Below the pieces are notes generated by a model. That model did not search any database. It saw nothing but the letters and a program-made list of their open reading frames with translations, and was not told the DNA's origin. From Flavobacterium sp. CECT 9288 (lineage in GTDB: Bacteria > Bacteroidota > Bacteroidia > Flavobacteriales > Flavobacteriaceae), in assembly GCF_918731615.1 (NCBI RefSeq), contig NZ_OU957226.1:1-64000 (forward strand): 64,000 nucleotides of DNA. Reading direction: 5' to 3'. Shown here piece after piece: positions 54,297 to 62,626 of this stretch; the stretch's first letter is position 1, and every line of letters begins with the position of its first letter. The position numbers and the translations under genes are program-made.

Positions 54297-54551
54297 ATGG
54301 AAGTCCAAAAAAGTAAATTTGATTATTGGTCCTTCATAGAAAAATACTATCCAAAATATTCCAATTGTGATAAAGTTTTATTAAGTGATATTCTTACCAA
54401 AAAGCTTAATGGAGAAGCAATTTGTAAAGAAGACGAAGAATATATAAAGGATAGGGATGATAGAAAGGAGTTATTTGATCTTGATAAAGAATTGCTCTGT
54501 GAGGCTTTTGAAAACTTTTTCAATAATGTTTATCCGCAACAACTTCGATAA
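54297..54551 (+). CDS. Small charged protein of unknown function
   Basis: An 84-residue, strongly acidic and lysine-rich cytoplasmic protein (KEDEEYIKDRDDRKELFDLDKELL). No domain is recognised. It is divergent from the XRE-DUF2075 pair, sharing 83 bp of regulatory DNA with a candidate operator, and has its own promoter box. The gene could be a third member of that locus, for example an inhibitor or sensor, or could simply be a flavobacterial protein of unknown function. Confidence 0.65.
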   Translation: MEVQKSKFDYWSFIEKYYPKYSNCDKVLLSDILTKKLNGEAICKEDEEYIKDRDDRKELFDLDKELLCEAFENFFNNVYPQQLR

Positions 54552-54613
54552 TCAAGTGTGCTTTATTTTCCCAATATTTTATTAAGGTGTTCGGTTTTTC
54601 ATACAGCAATCGG

Positions 54614-54621
54614 TAAATTTG
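54614..54621 (+). promoter_or_regulatory. -7 box (TAAATTTG) of the HPF/RaiA-type gene
   Basis: Exact TAnnTTTG, 27 bases before the ATG. Confidence 0.65.
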
Positions 54622-54648
54622 AGAATAGAACATTAAATAATAAAAATT

Positions 54649-54963
54649 ATGACAGTACAAATTAACACCGACAATAACGTAGAGGGACATGCACGCTTAA
54701 AATCATATATCCAAGATGAGGTAGCCACTACTTTGGCTCGTTTTGAGGAAAAGGTAACTCGCCTTGAGGTACATTTAGGAGATGAAAATAGTGATAAAGG
54801 CGGAGTAAATGACAAGCGTTGTACCATTGAGGCTAGACCTATCAACATGCAGCCTGTAGCAGTTACAAACCACGCCGATACTACTGAAAAAGCTTTTCAC
54901 GGCGCACTTGATAAAATAAAAAAAGTACTAGAAACCTCTTTCGAGAAAAAGAGAGCTTTTTAA
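54649..54963 (+). CDS. HPF/RaiA-family ribosome-associated protein
   Basis: A 104-residue ribosome hibernation-type protein. The family layout is two helices over a sheet: MTVQINTDNNVEG, a first helix LKSYIQDEVATTLARFEEKV, strands RLEVHLGDENSD and CTIEARP, and a second helix TTEKAFHGALDKIKKVLET. Short members bind between tRNA and mRNA sites and inactivate ribosomes in slow growth. The 3' end of the gene (from 54958) is the start of a 73-bp sequence repeated at 56023-56095. Confidence 0.88.
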   Translation: MTVQINTDNNVEGHARLKSYIQDEVATTLARFEEKVTRLEVHLGDENSDKGGVNDKRCTIEARPINMQPVAVTNHADTTEKAFHGALDKIKKVLETSFEKKRAF

Positions 54964-55030
54964 ACCATAGCCTTTTGGCACACTAAAAAAAAATGACACT
55001 GTCTTGTGGAGATAGTGTCATTTTTTTGGT
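54958..55030. repeat. 73-bp direct repeat, copy 1 (includes terminator)
   Basis: Begins at the last codons of the HPF/RaiA gene and contains its terminator. It matches copy 2 at 56023-56095 with three substitutions and small differences in A/T run length. The two copies bracket the BRO-family gene. Confidence 0.9.
54985..55027 (+). terminator. Terminator of the HPF/RaiA-type gene
   Basis: Long stem around TGACACTGTCT/AGATAGTGTCA with A and T runs on the two sides. Confidence 0.88.
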
Positions 55031-55155
55031 TAAGAATCTTTAGAATTGCAATAGTAGTTTTTATTATTTTAATAGTAAATTAGTATGCTCGCTGTGATTC
55101 CAAAAAGTATTGAAAAGTAGTCATTTGAGAAAACGAAATTTATTAGAACAAAATA

Positions 55156-55983
55156 ATGGAAAACATAAAATTATTCGAAAGCCAAAAAATACGTTCCTTG
55201 TGGGATAATGAACAAGAGAAATGGTTTTTCTCCATTGTAGATATCATTGCTGCTTTAACTGATAGTAATAATCCACAAGTGTATTGGCGTGTTTTAAAAA
55301 AACGACTTTTGGCTGAGGGAAATGAAACCGTTACAAATTGTAACGGTTTGAAAATGGTAGCTCCTGATGGTAAAATGCGTTTAACAGATGTTGCTGATAC
55401 AGAGCAACTATTCCGTTTGATTCAATCTATTCCTTCGCCAAAAGCAGAGCCTTTTAAACAATGGTTAGCTAAAATAGGCTACGAACGAATAGAAGAGAGT
55501 CAAGATCCAGAAAAGGCGATTGATCGTGCTATGGAAAATTATTTGAAATTAGGATACTCTACAGCATGGATTAATCAGCGCTTGAAAAGCATCGAAGTTA
55601 GAAAAGAACTCACCGATGAATGGGAAAATAGAGGTGTTAAAAAAGGGCAGGAATTTGCTTCACTTACTGATATAATTACCCAAGCTTGGAGCGGAAACAC
55701 AGTAAAGCAGTACAAGAATTTAAAAGGCTTAAAAAAAGAAAATCTAAGAGATAATATGACCAATTTAGAATTGGTATTAAATATGTTGGCGGAAGCAACC
55801 ACAACAGAGATTAGTAAAGAAAACAATCCTAAAACCTTTGCAGATAATAAAAAAATTGCCCGAAAAGGCGGTGAAATTGCTGGAAATACCCGAAAGCAAA
55901 TTGAAGAACAAACGGGTAAAAAAATTGTTAGCCCACAAAATGCTAAAGTTTTAAAAGAAGATAATAATAAATTAAAAGAATAG
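55156..55983 (+). CDS. BRO-family (Bro-N) phage-type protein
   Basis: A 275-residue protein. The N-terminal Bro-N domain (about 1-105) is recognisable: IRSLWDNEQEKWFFSIVDIIAALTDS, PQVYWRVLKKRL, and DVADTEQLFRLIQSIPSPKAEPFKQWLAKIGYERI. The rest (about 110-275) is helical and Lys-rich, DinD-like, ending in a charged tail. BRO proteins are DNA-binding and are carried by phages, plasmids and genomic islands. The gene stands alone between two copies of a 73-bp direct repeat, which strongly suggests insertion as a unit. Confidence 0.88.
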   Translation: MENIKLFESQKIRSLWDNEQEKWFFSIVDIIAALTDSNNPQVYWRVLKKRLLAEGNETVTNCNGLKMVAPDGKMRLTDVADTEQLFRLIQSIPSPKAEPFKQWLAKIGYERIEESQDPEKAIDRAMENYLKLGYSTAWINQRLKSIEVRKELTDEWENRGVKKGQEFASLTDIITQAWSGNTVKQYKNLKGLKKENLRDNMTNLELVLNMLAEATTTEISKENNPKTFADNKKIARKGGEIAGNTRKQIEEQTGKKIVSPQNAKVLKEDNNKLKE

Positions 55984-56022
55984 TTGAAACAACAAATTAA
56001 ACGATGAACTAGTTTTAGAACG

Positions 56023-56095
56023 TTTTAAATCATAGCCTTTTGGCACACCAAAAAAAATGACACTGTCTTATGGAGATAGTGTCATTTTTTTTGGT
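56023..56095. repeat. 73-bp direct repeat, copy 2 (includes terminator)
   Basis: Right-hand copy of 54958-55030. It starts in noncoding DNA after the BRO gene and ends 29 bp before the L,D-transpeptidase stop. Confidence 0.9.
56051..56092. terminator. Bidirectional terminator in direct repeat copy 2
   Basis: Arms at about 56051-56068 and 56074-56092, closing both the BRO gene and the convergent L,D-transpeptidase gene. Confidence 0.86.
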
Positions 56096-56124
56096 AGCAT
56101 ACGTAAAAGTATTACTGGAACTGG

Positions 56125-57699
56125 TTACTGATCAAACAGTAAGTTGGCCAGCGCCTCATCACGCTCATAGACGTCTTCGTAAAAATGAATCACACCATCG
56201 GGATCTACCCAAGCGGTAAAATAACCTATGTAAACCGGAATTTTATTTTTTAGCGTATACCATTTTTCATCGCCGGTATCCATGGCGGCATTAATTTTTT
56301 CAGGATTCCATTTTGGGTCGTCTTTCATAATGGCTGCCGCTAGTTGTCTTGGTTTTGCAACCCGAATACATCCATGGCTAAAAGCGCGGTCTTCTCTGCC
56401 AAACAAACCTTTGGAGGGCGTATCATGCAGGTAAATTGAATTTGAATTGGGAAATAAAAATTTCACAAGACCTAGAGAATTATGATTTCCGGGTTTTTGT
56501 CGCACCAGATTGTCTTTCCACTCCATATTGTGTTGCTCCAAATAATTGGGGTTTTTAGCAATAGCGGGTAAGATTTCTTTTTTAATGATGCTTTGCGGCA
56601 CATTCCAGTACGGTCTAAAAACAATATACTTCATGGGCGCGCTAAAAATCACTGTTTTATTCAGGGTCTTGCCCACCACAACTTTCGACTGGAGTTCGGG
56701 TTTTCCGTCTCTAAAAAAAGTAAGTTCGTAGGCAGGAATGTTAACTACAATCAGTTCTTTGGATTTTGTGATGTCTTTTGATATCCATCTGCAGCGTTCC
56801 ATATTGATCATTAAGGTCCTAATTCTACTTTCCACTGGCACATTCATATACCGAATGTGTTTTGGTAAAATCGTTTTGTTCAAGAGATTGCCGCTTCTTT
56901 TCTTAAAGTGTAGTATTCCTTCAGCTAGTTCCTCGTCATAAACAGCACTTTTAGAATCGGTAGAAATATCTTTAGTGATAAACAAGCGGGTGCGAATGGC
57001 TGCAATGGTGGCTGCGCTGTCTCCAGGTTTGTAGGACGCAACAGTGGAGTCAATAGGAATGGGTTTCCAGCCGCCTTTTTTTTCTATTTTTCTATATTCT
57101 TCAAGAACGTTTTTTAATAAATAATACTGCTTGATGGCACCTTTTTCATTTTTATGAATCAACTTAGGATCAACTAATAAGGAGTCCAAATAGTCCACAT
57201 AGGATTGTTTTTGTCTTGGTAGAAACCATCCTAGTTCTTTAGATTTCTCTGGATCAATACCGTGGAATACTTTGTCTACATAAAAGAAATATATGGCAGA
57301 GCATAGCAGCTCCGTGTTGATATTGGGTTTTTTAGTTTCGGCAGGACTTGTGAACAAAGCATCCAGTTTTTCCTTGTAGGGTATTTTGGTTCGCACGCCT
57401 TCTTCACTGATGTTGTTGACTTTATTGTACATAACGCCAGCAAACTCATTGATACCGTTTTTATCATACCAAATGTACTTGAACTGATGTTTGCGGTACA
57501 ATTGCGCCACTTCGGTTTGATACTGTTGCAAGGCGGGATGCTGGGTAAAAAAAGTTTGAATTTGAGTGCTATCAAAAGTGGCTTCAAATACAGGGGTGCT
57601 TTTTGTAGCGTTTGTGGCGAGTTCCTTTTTCTTGCAAGAAACAAAGGTCAACAACAAGATAAAAACAAGGCAAAATACGGTAACGTACAGTTTTTTCAT
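56125..57699 (-). CDS. L,D-transpeptidase (YcbB/LdtD type) lipoprotein
   Basis: A 524-residue peptidoglycan cross-linking enzyme. The lipobox ends in FVSC after the hydrophobic stretch VFCLVFILLLT. An N-terminal helical scaffold domain with FTQHPALQQYQTEVAQLYRKHQFKY-like sequence precedes the catalytic YkuD domain. The active-site motif is SHGCIRVAKP with Cys444. It forms 3-3 cross-links or anchors proteins. I use the ATG at 57699, because the TAATTTTG box at 57739-57746 (minus) falls within the longer frame. It converges with the BRO gene across a shared terminator. Confidence 0.9.
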   Translation of the reverse strand: MKKLYVTVFCLVFILLLTFVSCKKKELATNATKSTPVFEATFDSTQIQTFFTQHPALQQYQTEVAQLYRKHQFKYIWYDKNGINEFAGVMYNKVNNISEEGVRTKIPYKEKLDALFTSPAETKKPNINTELLCSAIYFFYVDKVFHGIDPEKSKELGWFLPRQKQSYVDYLDSLLVDPKLIHKNEKGAIKQYYLLKNVLEEYRKIEKKGGWKPIPIDSTVASYKPGDSAATIAAIRTRLFITKDISTDSKSAVYDEELAEGILHFKKRSGNLLNKTILPKHIRYMNVPVESRIRTLMINMERCRWISKDITKSKELIVVNIPAYELTFFRDGKPELQSKVVVGKTLNKTVIFSAPMKYIVFRPYWNVPQSIIKKEILPAIAKNPNYLEQHNMEWKDNLVRQKPGNHNSLGLVKFLFPNSNSIYLHDTPSKGLFGREDRAFSHGCIRVAKPRQLAAAIMKDDPKWNPEKINAAMDTGDEKWYTLKNKIPVYIGYFTAWVDPDGVIHFYEDVYERDEALANLLFDQ

Positions 57700-57738
57700 A
57701 AGACCAAATAATATTTTAAAAACAGCGGTTTTGTGATG

Positions 57739-57746
57739 CAAAATTA
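57739..57746 (-). promoter_or_regulatory. -7 box (TAATTTTG) of the L,D-transpeptidase gene
   Basis: Minus-strand exact TAnnTTTG, 39 bases before the ATG. Confidence 0.72.
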
Positions 57747-58040
57747 AGGTAAATAGGAACCTCACCGACCACAATGAAATAGTGTCAAGCTTGTGGTAAG
57801 ACTACTACTGTTTGTTTTATTTTATATTTTTTTAAAAAGTAAAAATAGTAAATTACTGTAAATAAACGTTTTGCAAAGTAATTTTTGTTTTGTTTAACTG
57901 CATTAGGATTACAAAACAAGGGTTCTAATCCAATAATTATACAACAAATGAGCAAATACTTGTAACTAATATCTAGTTTTTATGGCGCTATTTTGTTGTT
58001 TGGTACTGTTGTGAGTATTGAATAGCTTTTTGGTGCCAAA
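57747..58040. other. Intergenic region between divergent genes
   Basis: AT-rich spacer between the L,D-transpeptidase and AsmA-like genes. I see promoter boxes only at its borders, and no gene or RNA. Confidence 0.5.
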
Positions 58041-58048
58041 TAGTTTTG
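58041..58048 (+). promoter_or_regulatory. Candidate -7 box (TAGTTTTG) of the AsmA-like gene
   Basis: Exact TAnnTTTG, 73 bases before the ATG. Confidence 0.5.
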
Positions 58049-58121
58049 TATTTCAGGCTGTTGCCAAAGATATAAAGCTGATAATCCTGTACCTTTATTT
58101 TGACGGAATGCACCATGTAGT

Positions 58122-60578
58122 ATGAAAAAAAGAATCTTGAATATAATAAACCATCTCAAAGCCATGCCTTACAATAAAATCTTAAAGGGTGTTGGTGTTT
58201 TTATAGTGGTACTTGTGGCTGTATTGGTGCTAGTTACCGGACTCTTCTCTTGGTATTTTACAAGCCATAAAAAAGAAATTGTAGCACTTGTAAATGCTAA
58301 AATCAATGAAAAAAGCACCGCGTCAGTAGTTATAGGTGACATAGATTATAAGTTGTTCAAGGGTTTTCCTAGCATGACATTGGCTTTAAGCCAAGTTGTA
58401 GTAAGAGATAGCATGTGGCAAGCACACAAAAGGACACTGCTTCGTGCCGAAAAAATCGAGTTGCGATTGAACGTAATAGCACTTTTGGGCAATCAAATTG
58501 AAATGGATAAAATTGAAATTCAGCATGCCAAAATCCATCTTTTTAAAGGGAAAAACGGTTTAGACAATACGCTTTTGTTTCGGGTTAAACCCAAAAATAA
58601 AGAGGAGAATAAAAAATCGCCACCATCCATTGATCAAATAATTTTAAGCCAAGTTCGGTTTATATCTGAGCATCAAGAAAACCACAAACTGTTTGATTTT
58701 GATTCCATTTCTTTGCAAAGTAAAGTGCAATATGATGGAGATAATTGGCATGCCTTCGCTGATTTGAGTACACACGCAAGAAGCATGGCATTTAACACAC
58801 AAAGAGGTAGTTTTATAGAAAATAAAAAAGTGGAAGGCCTTTTGGGTTTAGATTTTAATGCCGAAAGTAATTCCATTGCTGTGGTGTCTAAGGAACTGGC
58901 TATAGGAAATACGTTTTTTGAGGTTGATGCCCGTTTTAATTTAGACCCTAATACATCACCTTTTAAAATTGCGTTAAACGCGACCTTGCTTTGGCGTGAA
59001 GCCTCAAGTTTATTGAGCAATAACATTAGTGAAAAGGTAAATCAATTTGATTTTAAAAAACCCATTCAGGTGGGTTGTACTATAAACGGAGACATGAGTA
59101 AAACGGGTGATCCGGAAATTATAGTGCAAGCCAAAATAAAAAACAATGATTTAAAACTTCCTGATGGACTAATTACAGCCTGCACCTTTGATGCTACGTT
59201 TACCAATAATTATAAAAAAGGAGCGGGTTTTAATGATGCTAATTCAGCCATTACGATTACCGATATGAAAGGAAAGTTTAAAACCATCCCTTTTGAAATT
59301 CCTATCGGAATCATTTTGAATTTGGAGAAAACAGAAGCAGCTGGAAGTTTTCGATCTAATTTCTCGATTACACAATTGAATCAAGTGATCAATAAAGAAT
59401 TGATGCATTTTTCTGGCGGTCAAGCCAAAGTGAATTTAGATTTTAAGTTTGATGTTCAAAAGTTACGCATTAAAAAACCCAAGTTTACTGGTAATGTTTA
59501 TGTTAAAGATGCTATTGTAAATTATGGCCCACGAAACCTGACGTTTCTTAAAACCGATATACAACTTGACTTTACAGAGAAAGCGTTGCTCATTAAAAAA
59601 ATTAATTTCAAGGACAACCGCAACTCGGTTTTTATGGACGGTCGTATAGACAATTTCATGACCCTGTACTATGACAATCCTGAAAAAATGATTGTGAATT
59701 GGGATATCTACGCTCCTTTTTTAGATGTGAAACAATGTATAGTAGCCTTAACGAGTAGCAGTGGTAAGCCAGCCATTCAAGAAAAATCACAAGATTCATT
59801 CTCAAAAGAATTGTATGAAGTCATAGATAAATGCCAAGTTGTACTAAAGCTAAAAGCAGATAAAATGACGTACAGCAAACTTGTGGCTACCCAAACCAAA
59901 GCAACAATTGTATTGGCAAATAATTCTTTACGCGTAAATAATGCCAGCGTGCAATGTGCAGGCGGAACCGTAGATTTTGAAGGGCAATTGACTCCAGAAA
60001 AAGATCATTTTAAATGGCAGTCAGAAACAAAAATACAGAAAGTAAACTTGAATCAATTTTTAGAAGGATTGAACAACTTTGGCATCACATCTTTTGAACC
60101 TCGCAATGTCAAAGGGAAGCTTACCGCAACTGCTGCCGTGCAAGGACTGTTGCAACCTGGCGGACAGCTTAAAACCAACTCCATGACAGGTGTAGCCAAA
60201 TTTGAAGTGGTAAAAGGAGCGTTGATAGATTTTAAACCTATTACTAACATTGCCAAGTTTGCCTTTCCTTTTCGTGATGTAAATACTATTTCCTTCAGTG
60301 ATTTATCAGGTGATTTCAAAATAAATGGTGAAAAAATTCAGGTAAACGCTTTAAAAGTGAGTTCGAATGTGCTGAATTTAGATGCAAAAGGAGTATATTC
60401 GTATGGTAGAGGAACTCGCTTGGCTATGACTATTCCATTGCGAAATCCAAAAAAAGATCACTTACTCGCAACGGATAAAGAGCGAGAAGAAAAACGTACC
60501 AAAGGCATCGTGTTGCACTTACTAGCCGCAGATGTCGATGGGAAAATTAAAATTAAATGGAACAAAAATCATGAATAA
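58122..60578 (+). CDS. AsmA-family protein
   Basis: An 818-residue protein with one N-terminal membrane helix (about 24-48, GVGVFIVVLVAVLVLVTGLF) and a large periplasmic part of repeated beta strands: the AsmA N-terminal region (about 50-300) and an AsmA_2-like C-terminal region (about 560-790, with GGTVDFEGQLTPEKDHFKW, LTATAAVQGLLQPGG and FSDLSGDFKINGEKIQVNALKVSS). Proteins of this superfamily form grooves thought to carry phospholipids between membranes or to aid outer-membrane assembly. The last 8 bp overlap the following gene, so they are co-translated. Confidence 0.88.
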   Translation: MKKRILNIINHLKAMPYNKILKGVGVFIVVLVAVLVLVTGLFSWYFTSHKKEIVALVNAKINEKSTASVVIGDIDYKLFKGFPSMTLALSQVVVRDSMWQAHKRTLLRAEKIELRLNVIALLGNQIEMDKIEIQHAKIHLFKGKNGLDNTLLFRVKPKNKEENKKSPPSIDQIILSQVRFISEHQENHKLFDFDSISLQSKVQYDGDNWHAFADLSTHARSMAFNTQRGSFIENKKVEGLLGLDFNAESNSIAVVSKELAIGNTFFEVDARFNLDPNTSPFKIALNATLLWREASSLLSNNISEKVNQFDFKKPIQVGCTINGDMSKTGDPEIIVQAKIKNNDLKLPDGLITACTFDATFTNNYKKGAGFNDANSAITITDMKGKFKTIPFEIPIGIILNLEKTEAAGSFRSNFSITQLNQVINKELMHFSGGQAKVNLDFKFDVQKLRIKKPKFTGNVYVKDAIVNYGPRNLTFLKTDIQLDFTEKALLIKKINFKDNRNSVFMDGRIDNFMTLYYDNPEKMIVNWDIYAPFLDVKQCIVALTSSSGKPAIQEKSQDSFSKELYEVIDKCQVVLKLKADKMTYSKLVATQTKATIVLANNSLRVNNASVQCAGGTVDFEGQLTPEKDHFKWQSETKIQKVNLNQFLEGLNNFGITSFEPRNVKGKLTATAAVQGLLQPGGQLKTNSMTGVAKFEVVKGALIDFKPITNIAKFAFPFRDVNTISFSDLSGDFKINGEKIQVNALKVSSNVLNLDAKGVYSYGRGTRLAMTIPLRNPKKDHLLATDKEREEKRTKGIVLHLLAADVDGKIKIKWNKNHE

Positions 60579-61110
60579 AGCAATTTTTTTCAGTAAGTCT
60601 GTATGTCTTTTTGTAGTAGTTTTTTTGGTGTGTGGAGCACCTTTTGCAACAGCACAACAGCAAAAAGATAAAGACGCCATTCATACCGTACTCAATAATT
60701 GGCACAAAGCCGCAGCAGAAGCAAACTATAAAGACTATTTTAGTTTAATGACCGATGATGCCGTTTTTATTGGCACCGATGCAACAGAAAATTGGGATAA
60801 AAAAGCCTTTCAAGCCTACGCAAAACCTCATTTTGATAAAGGTAAAGCTTGGAGTTTTACACCGCTGGAACGACATTTGTTTTTTGATAAAACCGGAACT
60901 ACAGCTTGGTTTGATGAATTGCTTGACACCCAAATGAAAATTTGCAGAGGATCTGGTGTTTTGATAAAAGTGGGAAATCAGTGGAAAATACAGCATTATG
61001 TTTTATCCATGACCATTCCTAATGAAAATTCTAGCAAAGTGATTGAATTGAAAGCAGCAAGCGAGTCGGTTATTATCGATAAGCTCAAAGCTCAAGGAAT
61101 AAAAAACTAA
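60571..61110 (+). CDS. Secreted NTF2/SnoaL-like protein
   Basis: A 179-residue protein: signal peptide (residues 1-28, ending FATAQ), then a cone-shaped NTF2-like fold with KDAIHTVLNNWHKAAAEANYKDYFSLMTDDAVFIGTDATE and a closing VGNQWKIQHYVLSMTIP strand pair. Members may be enzymes or ligand binders, so function is open. The ATG at 60571 overlaps the AsmA-family stop by 8 bp; the upstream in-frame ATG would remove a normal signal peptide arrangement. A periplasmic role linked to AsmA is possible. Confidence 0.85.
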   Translation: MNKAIFFSKSVCLFVVVFLVCGAPFATAQQQKDKDAIHTVLNNWHKAAAEANYKDYFSLMTDDAVFIGTDATENWDKKAFQAYAKPHFDKGKAWSFTPLERHLFFDKTGTTAWFDELLDTQMKICRGSGVLIKVGNQWKIQHYVLSMTIPNENSSKVIELKAASESVIIDKLKAQGIKN

Positions 61111-61213
61111 GAGCTAGTTCTTTTTTTAAGCAAGAAAAGGTTTCGTTATCGAGAGTTTGTCTCTTGATTTTTCATTTTTTTGATACTTTGACATTCTATC
61201 TTATATAATTCCT

Positions 61214-61221
61214 TAATTTTG
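61214..61221 (+). promoter_or_regulatory. -7 box (TAATTTTG) of trmB
   Basis: Exact TAnnTTTG. It overlaps the TTG at 61219 that opens the longer frame. Confidence 0.75.
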
Positions 61222-61239
61222 CCCAAATATTCAAAAAAA

Positions 61240-61917
61240 GTGGGAAGCAAAAATAAATTAAAGAGGTTCAAAGAAAACGAGACATTCAATAACGTTTTTC
61301 AACCAACGAGAGAAGAAGTAGTAGGTGATTTATTTCCGTTGAAAGGAAAGTGGAATACAGATTTTTTTAAAAATGACAATCCACTTGTTTTAGAATTGGG
61401 TTGCGGAAAAGGCGAATATTCTGTGGGACTTGCTGAAAGATATCCAAACAAAAATTTTGTAGGTATCGATATCAAAGGAGCTCGTTTTTGGCGTGGAGCT
61501 AAAACAGCGGTTGAAACCGGCTTGTATAATGTGGCTTTTATTCGAACTCAAATTGAACTCATCAACCATATTTTTGCTGAAAACGAAGTAGATGAAATCT
61601 GGATCACTTTTCCAGATCCACAAATAAAATACAAGCGAACAAAACACCGAATGACAAATTCAGAGTTTTTACAATTGTATAAAAAAATCCTCAAAAAAGA
61701 CGGTGTTGTAAACTTAAAAACCGATAGTGAGTTCATGCATGGATATACGCTAGGTTTGCTACACGGTGAAGGTCATGAGGTTTTGTATGCCAATCACAAT
61801 GTGTATGTTAATGAAGGAAGTCCAGAAGAGGTAACTGCTTTTCAGACGTTCTATGAAAAACAATACTTAGAAATTAACAAAGCAATAACATATATTCGAT
61901 TCAAAATCAAAGAATAG
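61240..61917 (+). CDS. trmB: tRNA (guanine-N7-)-methyltransferase TrmB
   Basis: A 225-residue SAM-dependent enzyme that makes m7G46 in tRNA. The SAM loop is LELGCGKGEYSVGLA; the tRNA-binding/catalytic motif is WITFPDPQIKYKRTKHRMTN; the lysine-rich N-terminus GSKNKLKRFKENETFNNVFQP is typical of Bacteroidota TrmB. I start at the GTG at 61240, since the -7 box at 61214-61221 excludes the TTG at 61219 and homologues begin MGSKNK. It is a single-gene unit. Confidence 0.94.
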   Translation: MGSKNKLKRFKENETFNNVFQPTREEVVGDLFPLKGKWNTDFFKNDNPLVLELGCGKGEYSVGLAERYPNKNFVGIDIKGARFWRGAKTAVETGLYNVAFIRTQIELINHIFAENEVDEIWITFPDPQIKYKRTKHRMTNSEFLQLYKKILKKDGVVNLKTDSEFMHGYTLGLLHGEGHEVLYANHNVYVNEGSPEEVTAFQTFYEKQYLEINKAITYIRFKIKE

Positions 61918-61920
61918 TTT

Positions 61921-61928
61921 TATATTTG
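61921..61928 (+). promoter_or_regulatory. -7 box (TATATTTG) of the LysE-type gene
   Basis: Exact TAnnTTTG, 31 bases before the ATG at 61960 and three bases after the trmB stop. Confidence 0.72.
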
Positions 61929-61959
61929 AGGCAGATATTTCTGTACTAGCACTTTGACT

Positions 61960-62595
61960 ATGAATTTAATCACTTCCTTGTTTTTGGGTTTTATTACCGC
62001 TTTTGTAGGGATTACACCTCCGGGCTTAATCAATATGACTGCCGCCAAAGTCAATATCAAGGAAGGGAAAAGTAGTGCCTACTGGTTTGTACTAGGCGCT
62101 GTAATTGTGATCTTTTTTCAGGCGGCCTTGGCACTTTTTTTCGCCCAATTTATCAAAGAACGTCCAGATGTTATAGTGCTCTTGCGTGAAATAGGTTTTG
62201 GAATATTTGCTTTACTCACCATTTATTTTTTGTTTTTAGCCAAAAAACCGGTTAAGAAAAAAGACAAAATCAAGAAACGAAGTACGTCCACACGTTTTTT
62301 CTTAGGCATGCTACTGTCTGCACTTAATTTTTTCCCTATTCCGTATTATGTTTTTGTAGGGGTTACACTTGCTTCCTACAACTTATTTTATTTTGATACT
62401 ACCCATGTCTTTATTTTTGTTTCTGGGGTAGTGTTAGGATCTTTTTTAGTCTTTTATTGTTACATCACTTTTTTTCAAAAAATTCAAGATAAGACAGATT
62501 ATCTCATGCGCAACATGAATACCATAATTGGCAGTATTACAGGTTTGATATCTCTTTTCACCTTAGTAAATATTGTTCGATACTATTGGGGATAA
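61960..62595 (+). CDS. LysE/RhtB-family exporter
   Basis: A 211-residue inner-membrane protein with six hydrophobic helices, starting MNLITSLFLGFITAFVGITPPGLINMTAA, where the PPG-like turn after helix 1 is a family hallmark, and a basic loop (KKPVKKKDKIKKRS) between helices 3 and 4. Members export amino acids and related metabolites. I use the ATG at 61960 rather than the TTG two codons upstream. The substrate is unknown. Confidence 0.87.
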   Translation: MNLITSLFLGFITAFVGITPPGLINMTAAKVNIKEGKSSAYWFVLGAVIVIFFQAALALFFAQFIKERPDVIVLLREIGFGIFALLTIYFLFLAKKPVKKKDKIKKRSTSTRFFLGMLLSALNFFPIPYYVFVGVTLASYNLFYFDTTHVFIFVSGVVLGSFLVFYCYITFFQKIQDKTDYLMRNMNTIIGSITGLISLFTLVNIVRYYWG

Positions 62596-62626
62596 TTCTT
62601 GTAACTCATTGTAGAACTCCACAATC

